A stretch of 64,000 bases of DNA from Manihot esculenta (GCF_001659605.2 NC_035161.2:7345290-7409289); one strand, 5' to 3'; shown: positions 21,802-34,994, counted from the stretch's first letter. Program-made: numbers and translations. Notes: generated from the letters alone by a model not told the origin.

Positions 21802-23909
21802 TGTAACAGCCATAAAACCGAACTATTACCGGCACTAGGATCCAGATCGGCTTAAGGCCGCCGGGACCCGTAGTAAGCCGACTGTGAACTCTGTGTACCT
21901 GTGAAATCCCATACATGATCATACATTTTCTGTAAACATTAAAACTTTTCTCTGTTCCAAGGCTTAACCTGTGCATACACTAACTCTGTACTATACCACC
22001 CCTGCTAGAGCTCTCATCTATGCTCTAGGCGGTCCTCTCATAGCATGTTAAGCCTGGTTTTTCATACACACCTAAACACTAAAATCATTTTCATAACAGA
22101 CCATGTATATACAAAAGGGATTACAACTCATAAGGTCAAGCATCATCTATACAACATACACTATCGGTACAATTACATGTCCACACTAGCTATTACATAT
22201 CTCTTCTCTTTATCTGTACCCTGCTGACCTCTCTGGACTCTGTACCTGCAAAACTGGGGTTGAGGGAGAGGGTGAGCTATACTAGCCCAGTGAGTAGTAC
22301 ATATAAAACATGTGATAAAACATGATCTCATGGAATGCATCATAACACAAGTAAATCACATAATCTCAGACGGACTAATTCAAAATTCCCCCACATTGCC
22401 CGGCCCGCGAAGGAGCTCCTCAGGTCTTCATTCAGCACCCTATGGTACCATGTGCCCGGCCCTTTCAGGGCTCCTCAGGTCTTCATTTAGGGGGCTAATG
22501 AATCCAAGCTACGCCCGATTTGTACATGTACTGATTAATGCAATTAATGCAACATCTTCGTGCTCACTAATGCAAACCTATAAACATGGCATAAATGATG
22601 CATGACACATGCTAAAAATGTTTGAGTGCTCATCTTAAAAATATTTAGTTCAGTTCCACTCACCTCTGGCTAACTCTGTACTGACTCTGCAGGTTCTGAA
22701 ACAGTGTTTACTGCTGACCTCCTTGGTTCCTCTGGTCCGTTCCTACACAGGTGGACTGAAATGAGGGACCAAACTAACTCAAGAACATCTCTAAGAAACT
22801 CCCCAAAAACCCTCTAAACCATCATAGAACAATCACATAAAACATGCAAAAGAAAGCTGGACAGGGCACTTTCGGCGGCAGGTTCGGCGGCCGAAACTCC
22901 CCTCCAGAGACGAAACTCATGCATGTTCGGCGGCACCTTCGGCAGCCGAAAGTCTCGTCCAGAGACGAAACTCAACCTTCAGCGGCACTTTCGCGGCCGA
23001 ACCTTGCCTCCAGAGACGAAAGTCCAAATGTTCGGGGGCAAGCTTTGGCAGCCGAAACTGCCTCCACAAGGGGTTCGGCGGCCGAACCTTCCTTCGGCGG
23101 CCGAACCTGGTTTTGCCCGCTGGGCAGAACCCTGCTCTGTTTTATGCAAACCTTTCCCCCAAACTTACCCAACAAGCATATCAACTACTCCCAACTAGCA
23201 CATACCATAATACATACATAAAAGGGCCTAAAACTCATGTATACCCCCAAGAAACATATCAAACACCACTTAAACATGCTTATACACAAAATCATGCAAA
23301 ACCTCAACCAAAACCCTATTCATGCATACTAGCCATACAACTCTCCTAAACCCTTCAAAATCAATAAAAGAGGTTCTGGATCTTGCCTTACCTCTTCCAA
23401 GCAAGAGATCAAGTGATCCGAACGTGGAGATATGGAGAAATCTCCTCACAACTCTCCAAACTTCAAAACTTGGTTCTTTTGCTCAAAACTATCAAACCTT
23501 TCAACAACACATGAAAACTCTTCAAAACCTTACAAGATTTGAGCAAGATCATGAAAGTCAACTAGGGAGGGTGTTGGACTCACCTCTGGCTGAAGATGGA
23601 AGCAAAATCTCATCCTTCCACCGACTTGGCGCCCTTTTTATAGGTGGCTGGCCAGACCACCTTCGGCGGCCAAACGTGAATCCGAAACCATGCAAGGTTT
23701 GGCGGCCGAAAGTCACCTTCGGCGGCCGAACTTGCCATTTTCTCCCTTGGCTCTTTTCTTTCAAAAACTCATTTTCCTTTATACTTAAAACCTTAAAACA
23801 AGTCAAAATACATAAGAAAACATATGTATTACCCTTCTCGAGAGTGCCGACACCCGAGATTCCACCAGACTACAGGAATTCCGAGGCCGGACTCGAGCCG
23901 GGTATTACA
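21802..23909 (-). repeat. 3' LTR of the minus chromovirus
   Basis: 2108 bp; ends TGTAACAGCC and GGGTATTACA on the plus strand. Minus-strand features: a TATA box at about 23636-23642 in the context CCACCTATAAAAAGG, upstream dyads 23660-23735, a donor-like site GGAAGAG/GTAAGG near 23385, the second dyad cluster 22868-23110, the conserved small-exon island near 22650-22760, the hairpin module (2 copies, about 22398-22490), and the acceptor-like pyrimidine tract near 22260. Confidence 0.93.
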
Positions 23910-23924
23910 TTCTCCCCCCTTAAG
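23910..23924 (-). other. Polypurine tract
   Basis: On the minus strand this reads CTTAAGGGGGGAGAA directly before the 3' LTR start TGTAATACC. It is the expected RNase H-resistant primer for plus-strand DNA synthesis. Confidence 0.85.
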
Positions 23925-24002
23925 AACATTCGTCCCCGAATGTTCCTCAAACATAAAGCGCATAAACACATAGAAAAGGGGAAAACGAACCTCAAAACGG
24001 AT

Positions 24003-27000
24003 ATGGGTATTGCTGGAGCATAGACTCCCTTGTCTCCCAGGTGCACTCTTCTAGGTTATGGTGGTTCCACAGGACTTTTACCATCGGAATTTCTTGTTTC
24101 TGAACTTTCTGATCTGAGTGTCAATGATCCTCACTGGCTGCTCTACATATGTGAGATCTCCTAGGATCTCCACATCAGGCTCACTGAGAACCTGTCCCGG
24201 ATCTGACACAAATTTTCGTAGCATAGAAACATGAAAAACCGGATGGATTCGTTCCATCGATGCAGGTAAATCCAGCTTGTACGACACATTTCCGATCGTC
24301 TGTAGAATCTCAAAGGGACCAATGTATCATGGAGCTAGCTTACCCTTTCTCCCAAAGCGAACCACGCCCTTCATTGGAGACACCTTTAGCAAAACCATAT
24401 CCCCCTCATGAAACTCTAACTGCTTCCTACGGATATCTGCATAACTTTTCTGTCTGCTGACCGCTGTTCTGATCCTCTCTCTGATGATAGGCACTAATCT
24501 GCTGGTAAGCTCGACTAAATCTGGCCCTGCAAGAGCCTTCTCTCCTACCTCTTCCCAGCAAACAGGTGTTCTGCACTTCCTTCCATATAGAGCTTCATAA
24601 GGAGCCATCCCTATGCTAGCATGATGGCTGTTGTTGTAGGCAAACTCCACCAGAGGTAGATGCTGCTTCCAAGAACCGCCAAAGTCTAACACACACATTC
24701 TCAACATTTCTTCTATGGTCTGGATGGTCCTCTTTGACTGACCGTCTGTCTGTGGATGGAAAGCAGTGCTGAAATCCAATCTTGTACCCATAGCAGCTTG
24801 CAGACTCCGCCAAAACCTGGAGGTGAACTGAGGTCCTCTATCTGATACGATGGACACAGGAACTCCATGCAGCTTTACTATCTCTTCGACATACACCTGC
24901 GCTAGCTTGTCTACAGAATAGTTACTCCTGACTGGAATGAAGTGAGCAGATTTAGTCAGTCTATCCACAATCACCCATATGGAGTCTAGCCTGTTGGACG
25001 TTGCCGGTAAGCCCACTACCAAATCCATAGCGATGTTCTCCCATTTCCACTCTGGAATCGGTAGTGGGTTAAGCATTCCAGCCGGCTTCTGGTGCTCTAG
25101 CTTCACCCTTTGACATGTTTCGCAGGCTGACACATACTGTGCCACTTCTCTCTTCATCACTGGCCACCAATACACTCTTCTCAGATCTTGATACATCTTG
25201 GTGGCTCCAGGGTGAACGCTATACCTTGCATTATGAGCTTCCCTCATAATGGCTTCCTTCAAACTGCTATCATCTGGTACACATAATCTCTTACCGTGAC
25301 GAAGAATCCCCTCACTGTCAAATCTGAACTCCGCACTGTCGCCTGACTGCACAGTCCTGGCAATCTTGACTAACTCAGGGTCCTCGTGCTGTTTCAGAGC
25401 TACCTGCTCTAGAAACACAGGAGTAACTCTCATCTGTGCAATCAAAGCACCTATATCAGATAACACTAACCCTAGTCCTTCTTCCATGAGCTTGTAGAAA
25501 TCCTTCACCACCGGCCTCCTCTCTGCTGTAATGTGGGATAAACTGCCAAGTGACTTGCGGCTTAAGGCATCAGCTACAACATTAGCCTTACCCGGGTGAT
25601 ACTGGATCTTGCAATCATAATCACTGAGCAATTCTACCCACCGTCTTTGCCTCAAGTTTAGCTCTCTCTGGCTCAAGATGTGCTGCAGGCTCTTATGGTC
25701 TGTGTAGATCTCACACTTTACCCCATAGAGGTAATGCCTCCACATCTTGAGTGCAAAGATAACTGCTGCCATCTCCAGATCGTGTGTAGGATAGTTCAGC
25801 TCGTGCTTCTTCAGTTGTCTAGAAGCATAAGCTATCACTCTGTCTTTCTGCATCAACACACAACCTAATCCCACTCGGGATGCATCACAGAACACTGTGA
25901 AGTCTTCATCACTGATCGGCAGAGCTAACACCGGTGCTGAAGTCAACCGTCTCTTCAACTCTTCAAAACTCTCTTCACACTCTTCTGACCATACAAACTT
26001 CTGGTTCTTTCTGGTTAATCTGGTCATCGGAGCAGCAATCTTCGAGAAGTCCTGAACGAACCTCCGATAGTAGCCTGCCAAACCCAGAAAACTCTTGATC
26101 TCTGTTACTGTCATGGGTGTAGGCCAGTTGGCTACTGCCTCTACCTTCTTGGGGTCCACTGCTATCCCTTCATCTGATACTACATGCCCCAAGAAAGAAA
26201 TGCTCCTCAGCCAGAACTCGCACTTAGAGAACTTGGCATACAAGCCATGCTCCCTCAAAGTCTGCAAGACTATCCTCAGATGCTGGGCATGCTCCTCTGC
26301 ATCCCTGGAGTACACTAAGATATCATCTATAAAGATAATCACAAAGCGATCCAGGTACTCTCTGAAAACTCTGTTCATGAGATCCATGAATGCTGCAGGG
26401 GCGTTAGTTAACCCAAACGGCATTACTCGGAACTCATAATGCCCATATCTGGTCCTGAAAGCTGTCTTAGGTACATCCTCTTCCCTGATTCTCAACTGAT
26501 GGTATCCAGATCTTAGATCTATCTTCGAGAAACAACCTGCACCTGACAGCTGGTCAAATAGATCATCGATCCTGGGTAGAGGATATTTGTTCTTGGTAGT
26601 GACCTTGTTCAACTGCCGATAGTCGACACAAAGTCTAAGAGGTCCATCCTTCTTCCTGACAAACAGTACTGGAGCACCCCAAGGTGAGGTACTCGGGCGG
26701 ATGAAACCCTTGTCTACCAAATCCTATAACTGCTCTTTCAACTCTCTTAGCTCTGCTGGTGCCATCCTATAGGGAGGAATAGAGATCGGTCGCGTACCAG
26801 ACATTAACTCTATCTCGAACTCTATTTCCCTAATTGGTGGTAGTCCTGGAAGCTCTTCAGGAAACACATCTGGGAACTCTCTAACAACTGGTACTGAGGA
26901 TGGTTCCCTAACCTGCATGTCTAGCTCTCTCACATGAGCTAGGAACCCCTGACAACCCTTCCTCAACAACCTACGAGCCTGGAGGGCTGATATCAAACCC

Positions 27001-28928
27001 TTAGGTGTCCCTCTCCTGTCTCCTCTGAAGACACACTCTGACCCATCCTGGTCTCTGACACTGACTACCTTGTCTCTGCAGTTCAAGGTAGCATGATATG
27101 TAGATAACCAATCCATCCCTAGAATGACATCAAAATCTGCCAACTCTAGAACCACAAGGTCAGCTGGAAGGCATCTACCCTCTATACACACTGGACTGAC
27201 TTGACAGACTGACTCTGCCAATGATGGGTCACATCTAGGTCCACTGACCCAGAGAGGACACTCTAACTCGGAGACTATCAAACCCAACCTCTCTGCGGCT
27301 CTAGAAGCAATGAAAGAGTGAGAAGCACCGGGGTCCATCAAAGCATACACCTCTGAACACCCAATGATGAGATTACCTGACACCACTGTGTTCGATGTGT
27401 CTGCCTCCTGTTGAGTCATGGTGAAAATCCGTGCTGGGGCTGATAGACCTGCACCTCGGGAACCCATCCCAGATGAAGAGGCTGACCCTCTTCCTCTACC
27501 TCTGCCACTGCTCTGTGGTACGGCTGAAGCTGCTGGCTGTGCTACACTGCCTGAGGTCATCTGCTGGGATGGTGCCATAAAGGTAGCCTGGGAGCATTCT
27601 CTTGCAATATGTCCCTCTCGCCCACATCTATAGCAGGCTGTAGATCCCATCAGACAAACTCCTAGATGTGGTTTCCCACACTTCTAACATACTGAACTAC
27701 CTGTGCTAGAGCTGGAGCCGCTTCCCATTCCCAGTCTTGACTTAATCCTGCTCCGAAACTTGCCTCTCTTGGATTTAAACTTCTCTCCCTTTTTGCTGCC
27801 AGAAACCGCTACACTGGGGGTCTTCGAACCCGAAGACTGTGCCACCTGCCGCTTTCCTGTTCCCTGTATGATGGCACTTGCCTCCATTTTTCTGGCTGCA
27901 TCCACAATGGAGTGGAAACTCTCTTTTTCTGCTGGAAGGATCAAGGAGAAATACCTGGGGTGAAGCCTTGTGGCATATCTCCTTGCCTTCTTCTGATCTG
28001 TATCATACGCCTGCCCTACGTATGGTAACAATGCCAGGAGCTTATCTGTATACTCATCAACGCTCATCTCCTCTGTCTATCTCAGCTGTTCGAACTCAAC
28101 AACCTTCATCTCCCTGGCACTGTCAGGAAAAGCCCACCCTGCAAACTCATTGGCGAACTCTTCCCACGTCATGCTGTCTATTCTGGGCTCCACATAGTTC
28201 TTGAACCATTCTTTTGCTTTCTTGCACTTTAATGTGAACCCTGCCATCTCAATGGCCCTGCTCTCATCAGCTCCCAACTCACTGGTTATCATTCTCACTG
28301 CACTCAGGTACTCAAAGGGATCATCTCCTGTATTGAATTTAGGAGCATCCAACTTTAAGTACTCGGTCATCTTCACCTTATGTCCCCCTGATGAACTAGG
28401 CTGCTGTGCTTCAACAACAGGGGCAACCGGTTCTGGTGGTGGTGGTACTGGTTCTCTTGGTTCAGGTTGTGCTGGACTTGGCTGAACAGGTGGGGGTGGA
28501 TACATGTGATATGGTGGGTAAAAAGAAGGATAAGGCATATAGGGCATATAAGGTGGATATGGGGCAAAGCTGGAGAAATCCGACGTACCTCCCATCGGAT
28601 ACCCTGGGCCCTGTGGAAAGGGTGGATAGCTAAACCCCGAGGCCTGTGCGCCTCCTTGGGACTCTCCCATCCCTTCTTCAGACCTTCCTATACCCATACT
28701 TTCATCTCTGCTCGGACCAACATCCATAGCCTCTCTTTCTTCCTCTGATCTTTCCCCTCTCTCTATTCCTCTTCTGCTCTCGTCCGAAGACCTTCTAGGG
28801 TCTCATGACGTTCCTTCCCTGCTTGACCTGTGAGATCTTGCCCTTGGCAATGCAGGAGGATGAGCAGCTGTACCCTCACTTCCGGGTGGGACTCCAGTCA
28901 ATCTCGCGGATTGACGAGTTCCTCGCAT
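24003..28928 (-). pseudogene. Chromovirus gag-pol polyprotein, disabled
   Basis: One long frame starts at the ATG at 28926-28928 (MRGTRQSARLTG). Gag core is about 28390-27900; a CCHC knuckle (CYRCGREGHIAREC) lies near 27640-27600; a protease-like [10 protein letters not shown] near 27350; RT with [11 protein letters not shown] and FIDDILVYS (26600-26300); RNase H with [10 protein letters not shown] and [11 protein letters not shown] (25900-25680); the integrase zinc finger (about 25240-25110) and core (about 25050-24720); and a chromodomain-like tail. In-frame stops are at 28803-28805, 28077-28079, 27684-27686, 26724-26726 and 24327-24329. A 1-bp deletion near 24095 shifts the chromodomain. 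The third integrase catalytic residue, normally Glu in GQSERT, is Lys (AAG, 24732-24734; residue 663 of the 797-codon open segment). The frame is therefore inactive in several independent ways. Confidence 0.93.
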
Positions 28929-28937
28929 CTTCACTCT

Positions 28938-28940
28938 CTG
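28938..28940 (-). promoter_or_regulatory. Splice-acceptor-like CAG before the gag ATG
   Basis: On the minus strand GTGATTCCAG ends 9 nt before the gag ATG. The plus-strand elements have TTATGCTTTCAG (ending 51197) and TTTTTTTTCAG (ending 18889) at the equivalent place, so an acceptor close to the ATG is conserved although the surrounding leader differs. Confidence 0.45.
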
Positions 28941-29125
28941 GAATCACAACACACATCACATAGCACATTAGCAACAGATAGCACATGCATAAATCATGGC
29001 AATTCATACATCAGATAGACAGGACTGACATCCTATCCTAGTGGACATGCTTTCCTAGGGTACTTGACCAACTATGACCTCTATGAGCCCGACTCTCTCT
29101 CTATAGGTCCGACCATATGAACCTA

Positions 29126-29138
29126 GGCTCTGATACCA
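29126..29138 (-). other. Primer-binding site (tRNA-iMet)
   Basis: TGGTATCAGAGCC on the minus strand, 3 nt after the end of the 5' LTR. It is complementary to the 3' end of initiator methionine tRNA and is the minus-strand DNA primer site of this element. Confidence 0.92.
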
Positions 29139-30161
29139 ATCTGTAACAGCCCGAAAATCGAACTATTACCGGCACTAGGATCCAGATCGGCTTAAGGCCG
29201 CCGGGACCCGTAGTAAGCCGACTGTGAACTCTGTGTACCTGTGAAATCCCATACATGATCATACATTTTCTGTAAACATTAAAACTTTTCTCTGTTCCAA
29301 GGCTTAACCTGTGCATACACTAACTCTGTACTATACCACCCCTGCTAGAGCTCTCATCTGTGCTCTAAGCGGTCCTCTCATAGCATGTTAAGCCTGGTTT
29401 TTCATACACACCTAAACACTAAAATCATTTTCATAACAGACCATGTATATACAAAAGGGATTACAACTCATAAGGTCAAGCATCATCTATACAACATACA
29501 CTATCGGTACAATTACATGTCCACACTAGCTATTACATATCTCTTCTCTTTATCTGTACCCTGCTGACCTCTCTGGACTCTGTACCTGCAAAACTGGGGT
29601 TGAGGGAGAGGGTGAGCTATACTAGCCCAGTGAGTAGTACATATAAAACATGTGATAAAACATGATCTCATGGAATGCATCATAACACAAGTAAATCACA
29701 TAATCTCAGACGGACTAATTCAAAATTCCCCCACATTGCCCGGCCCGCGAAGGAGCTTCTCAGGTCTTCATTCAGCACCCTATGGTACCGTGTGCCCGGC
29801 CCTTTCAGGGCTCCTCAAGTCTTCATTTAGGGGGCTAATGAATCCAAGCTACGCCCGATCTGTACATGTACTGATTAATGCAATTAATGCAACATCTTCG
29901 TGCTCACTAATGCAAACCTATAAACATGGCATAAATGATGCATGACACATGCTAAAAATGTTTGAGTGCTCATCTTAAAAATATTTAGTTCAGTTCCACT
30001 CACCTCTGGCTAACTCTGTACTGACTCTGCAGGTTCTGAAACAGTGCTTACTGCTGACCTCCTTGGTTCCTCTGGTCCGTTCCTAAAGGGACCAAACTAA
30101 CTCAAGAACATCTCTAAGAAACTCCCCGAAAACCCTCTAAACCATCATAGAACAATCACAT

Positions 30162-30346
30162 TGTAGAAAGATAATATTTGTTGTATTTCACAATAGAGAT
30201 TACAACCTATTTATACATGAGAGACGGTATCTAAACAGGAAGAAAAATCAAGCCTATGATTATGCAATCCCTAAAATTAAGTAACTAACCCATCTATCAA
30301 TATTTACTTCCTATATTAACATATTTACTTCCTATAACCTATAACA
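30162..30346 (-). repeat. 3' LTR of the young copia element
   Basis: 185 bp, TGTAGAAAGA...CTATAACA on the plus strand. It appears identical to 34810-34994. On the minus strand the tract TTGAGGGGGAG just before it is the polypurine tract. Confidence 0.95.
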
Positions 30347-30353
30347 CTCCCCC

Positions 30354-33300
30354 TCAAGTTGGAGCATAAATGTTAATCATGCCCAACTTGTTACATATAT
30401 AATCAACTCGAGTTCCATTTAGAGCTTTATTAAAGATATCTCCTAATTGTTCTCCAGTTCGGATATGTCCCGTTGATATTATCTTTTGTTGGACCTTTTC
30501 ACGAACAAAATGACAATCAATCTCGATGTGTTTAGTCCTCTCGTGAAACACTGGGTTGGAGGCAATGTGTATAGCTGCTTGATTATCACACCACAACTTA
30601 GCAGGCACCGAATTTGTGAATCCAACTTCTTCCAACAGTTGACGTACCCACAAGATTTCACAAACTCCTTGTGCCATGGCTCGATATTCAGATTCAGCAC
30701 TAGAACGAGAGACCACATTTTGCTTCTTACTTTTCCATGAGACCAAGTTACCTCCCACAAAAACACAATACCCAGTAGTTGACCTTCTATCAACCTTCGA
30801 GCCTGCCCAATCAGCATCAGAAAAGCATTCAATATTTGAGTGCCCATGGTTGCCATAGAATAGCCCTCGCCCTGGGGCCCCTTTAAGGTAACAAAGAATC
30901 TGTCCCAAAGCATCCCATTGGGCAACAGTAGGAGATGACATAAACTGACTTACCACACTCACTGAATATGCAATATCAGGACGAGTCACCGTCAAATAAT
31001 TCAACTTGCCAACTAATCTTCTATACCTTTCAGGATTTGCAAATAGCTCACTGTCTTCTGTGGTAAGTTGAAGGTTAGGAGTCATTGGGGCACTACAAGG
31101 CTTAGCACTCAATTTTCCTGTTTCTGCTAACAAATCCAGAATATATTTTCTTTGAGACAAGAAGATGCCTTTCTTACACCGCATAACTTCGATTCCCAAG
31201 AAATATTTCAATGAACCCAAATCCTTTGTATGAAACTGTGTTTTAAGAAATTCTTTTAGGGATGTGATGCCAGCAATATCACTTCCTGTGATAACGATAT
31301 CATCCACATATACTACGAGCAGAATTAATCCACTATCAGAATTTCTATAAAACACCGAGTGATCACACTTACTCATTTTCATTCCAAACTGTTGGACCAC
31401 ATCACTAAACCTGCCAAACCATGCCCGAGGACTCTGTTTCAAGCCATAAAGGGATTTTCGAAGTCTACAAACCTTGCCTGACTCCCCCTGAGCAACAAAA
31501 CCAGGTGGTTGCTCAATATAAACCTCCTCCTGAAGATCACCATGAAGAAAAGCATTTTTAATATCCAGTTGATGCAAAGGCCAATCATGTGTAGCTGCCA
31601 AGGAAATAAACAATCGAACAGATGCGAGCTTGGCAACCGGGGAAAAAGTATCAGAATAGTCCACTCCATAAGTTTGTGCATAACCTTTGGCCACTAAACG
31701 GGTCTTGAGGCGAGCAACAGATCCATCAGGATTTACTTTTACTGCAAACACCCATTTGCACCCAATAGCCCGCTTTCCTGGGGGCAAGGACATCAACTCC
31801 CAAGTATCATTAGTGTCAAGGGCCATCATTTCCTCTTCCATTGCAGCACGCCAACCAGGATGGGACAAAGCCTCAATAACAGTTTTGGGAATTGAAATAG
31901 AATCTAAAGCAGTGGCAAAACAACGAGAAGAAGAGGATAATTGATCATAAGAGACACAAGCTGAAATAGGATAAGTGCAAGTACGTTTACCTTTATGAAG
32001 AGCAATGGGAAAATCCAAATCAGACAGTGAAGGATCAGTGGGAGCAGGATCTGTCGACGAAGAAGCGAGTAGCGGAGCGGAGTCAGAGTCCTCTAAGCGT
32101 TTGGAATACACATGAAAGATGGGAGGGCGACCTGGCATATGAGCGAAAGGTGTAGGAGTAGTCTGAGGAGACAGAGAGCGAACAGAGTATAACAAAAGGT
32201 CATCTTCCTCACCTTGGGTGTTATAAACAGAGGATGGTGGAAAAAATGGAGTGGACTCAAAGAATGTTACATCTGCAGACACAAGATACCGATTCAGATC
32301 AGGAGAAAAACAACGATACCCTTTTTGACGTCGAGAGTAGCCAAGGAAGACACATTTGAGTGATTTGGAATCCAATTTAGTAACATGTGGACGAACATCA
32401 CGAACAAAACAAGTACACCCAAAGATACGTGGCTCAATAGGAAACAAAGATTTAGTAGGAAACAAAATATTATAAGGGATATCACCATGAAGGATGGAGG
32501 AAGGCATGCGATTAATCAAAAAACAAGCAGTGGATACAGCATCAGCCCAAAAGCATTTAGGTACTTTCATTTGGAATAAGAGGGCTCTGGCTACTTTAAG
32601 AAGATGTCGATTTTTTTTCTTTCGGCAACTCCATTTTGTGAAGGAGTGTCAACACAAGAGGACTGATGAAGAATCCCTTTTTGTAACAAATAAGATTGAA
32701 ATTCCCCAGAGAGATACTCTTTAGCATTATCACTTTGCAATATACGAATGGGAACATTGAATTGGGTTTGGATTTCAGCATAAAATGCACAAAAGATAGA
32801 AAATAATTCTGACCGACTCTTCATTAAAAATAACCAAGTAGTACGAGAGAAGTCATGAACAAAAGTAACAAAGTACTTAAAGCCAGACTTAGACACAGTA
32901 GGACAAGGACCCCAAACATCTGAATGTACTAACTCAAAAGGGGACGAAGCCCGTTTATTGACTCGAGATACTGAAGGCAAACGATGATGTTTGGCAAATT
33001 GACAAGACTCACAATCTAACACAGACAAAGAATGAAACTGTGGATATAACTTCTTCAAAGCTGAGAGAGAAGGATGCCCCAAACGACAATGAACATCAAA
33101 AGGTGTTAAACGCGTGGAACATGCAAGTGATCTAGGTAGTTGCTGATCCAAGACGTAGAGACCCTCTGACTCACGCCCTCTACCAATAATCTGCTTCGTC
33201 GAAAGATCCTGAAAAATACAGTGATCAGGAAAGAATGAGACACAGCAATTCAATGCACGAGTGAGTTTACTAACAGAAAGCAAATTAAATGCGAATTTAG

Positions 33301-34498
33301 GGAGACATAACACGGAGGATACAGAAAGAGAAGGGGTTAAGTTGACATGACCAGAACCCATGACAAAAGATTTAGTACCATCAGCAAGAGTAACATAAGA
33401 AGGCGATGCATGAGACTTAAGATTGGACAAAAGGGTAGAATTACCTGACATATGATCGGTAGCACCAGAATCAATAACCCATTTGGAGGATGAAGACACA
33501 AGACATGCAGTAGAGTTACCTGACTCGGCAATTGCAGTGATAGAGGAGGAATTAGAGGATTTCAGAGATGCCTGGTATTGGGTGAATTGTGCATACTCAT
33601 CTTCAGATATCAAAATCCCCTTATCTGAAGGGGCATCAACTGCCATATGCGCCATTTGTGTGCGCTGATTCTTATTCTGTAGTTTTTGACATGTCTTCTT
33701 AGTATGTCCTGGTTCGCGGCAGTAATAACAAATGATTCCTCCTGAGTCAGAAGTAGGACCTATTTCCCCAGAATGCTGAGATCTTTTACCAGCATTAAAA
33801 CCTCCCCTTTGACCACCTCTATTATTATGTCTGCCACTGTCATTGCGGCTAACAAGGGCACTAGTGGGGTGTGAAGGAATTGGCGATTCTGTACGCAATA
33901 CCCTAGTGAACACATCATGTAATGATGATATTTCAGAGTCAGAAAGAATCTGAGATTTAGCTGTCTCAAACTCTGGAGGGAGACCTGCAAGAAAGCTCAT
34001 AACAGCCATTTGCTCTCGTTGAGCTTGTTGAGTTTGTTGAGTTTTCACATCTGTACTAAAGGGCATCAATACATTAAGTTATTCATAAACTCTTTTAAAA
34101 TCCATAAAGTAGGATGTCAAAGTTCTATCATTTTTCTGGACTCGGTAAAACGCCTTACACACATCATAAATACGGGAAATATTCCCTTTGCCAGAATACA
34201 GAAATTCCAAATACTCCATTAATTCTTTAACAAATTCACAGTGATTAATAAGACTAATCACCTCACTATGAATAGAATTTCGAATTTGCAGAAACAAACG
34301 AGCATCATCCCTCATCCAATCTCTACGAGTTTCATCAGTTGGAGGATCCTTGGTAAGATGATCATCCATTGCAATACTTCGTAAATAAATACGGATAGTC
34401 TTACTCCAATCTAAAAAATTAGATCCATTTAATTTGTGTTCCGTGATTTTAGTCATCACAGGAATCACATCAGTTACGGTGGTTTTAACTTCAGCCAT
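30354..34498 (-). pseudogene. Copia gag-pol polyprotein with two lesions
   Basis: The frame starts at the ATG at 34496-34498 (MAEVKTTVTD) and ends at 30354. In order: Gag; zinc knuckle CYYCREPGHTKKTC (near 33730); protease WVIDSGATDHMSG (near 33470); integrase zinc finger HCRLGHPSLS...CESCQFAKHH (33080-32980); core with DVWGP, SDNAKEY and the Glu of NGVAERK; RT with VYVDDIVITGS (near 31310); RNase H with SDADWAGS, SAESEYRAMA and KLWCDNQAAIH. Two breaks only: an in-frame TAA at 34079-34081 in Gag (Glu expected in this family) and one extra A in a run of eight just after the integrase Glu, near 32615, shifting the frame. All catalytic residues I can check are present. The homopolymer indel could be an assembly error; the stop is a clean substitution. 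Confidence 0.94.
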
Positions 34499-34546
34499 CA
34501 AAACAACCAACCCAAAACAATCAAAATAGCAAAGGATCAGAAGAAC

Positions 34547-34690
34547 AGTACCCGTGAACAGTACCGATGAACAGTACCCGTGAATAGTACCGATGAACAG
34601 TACCGCGAACAGTGCCGATAAACAGTGCCGTGAACAGTGCCGATAAACAGTGCCGATGAACAGTACCGTGAACAGTGCCGATGAAGAGAT
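34547..34690 (-). repeat. Minisatellite of about 13 bp in the copia leader
   Basis: Roughly eleven tandem copies of GAACAGTRCCGNT (plus strand) lie between the gag ATG and the primer site, alternating between GTACC and GTGCC and between CCGT and CCGAT variants. It is in the untranslated leader of the genomic RNA, where packaging or dimerisation signals are expected. Confidence 0.85.
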
Positions 34691-34796
34691 CCAAATGTTA
34701 CCCTTTATGGATAACTCAAATGAACGGAGCCCTAAGTCTCCAAAAAAAATTTTAAAACTTGACGAGAGAGGAGGAAAAAAAAATCTCTATGAGAAA

Positions 34797-34809
34797 GGCT
34801 CTGATACCA
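34797..34809 (-). other. Primer-binding site (tRNA-iMet) of the young copia
   Basis: TGGTATCAGAGCC on the minus strand, directly adjacent to the 5' LTR with no spacer. Confidence 0.95.
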
Positions 34810-34994
34810 TGTAGAAAGATAATATTTGTTGTATTTCACAATAGAGATTACAACCTATTTATACATGAGAGACGGTATCTAAACAGGAAGAAAAATCAAG
34901 CCTATGATTATGCAATCCCTAAAATTAAGTAACTAACCCATCTATCAATATTTACTTCCTATATTAACATATTTACTTCCTATAACCTATAACA
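34810..34994 (-). repeat. 5' LTR of the young copia element
   Basis: 185 bp and identical by eye to 30162-30346. The minus strand carries a possible TATA region (TATAAATAGGTTG, near 34855) for transcription of the element. Confidence 0.95.

Larger units (their letters stand above)
30162..34994 (-). mobile_element. Young complete Ty1/copia element with 185-bp LTRs
   Basis: The element is 4833 bp, flanked by TSD CACAT (30157-30161 and 34995-34999). LTRs are 30162-30346 (3') and 34810-34994 (5'), both 185 bp and identical as far as I can read, so this is one of the most recent insertions in the window. The primer site TGGTATCAGAGCC (34797-34809, minus) abuts the 5' LTR. A single gag-pol frame fills the interior. 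Gag motifs (HKLNGSNFLDWSKTIRIYLR) and the short LTRs suggest an Ivana- or Ale-type copia; the lineage is tentative. Confidence 0.97.

Noticed and set aside
22045..22605. Frames repeated almost exactly at 29385-29945
   Set aside because: They are the same stretches of the two LTRs of one chromovirus; repetition reflects LTR duplication, not a gene family.
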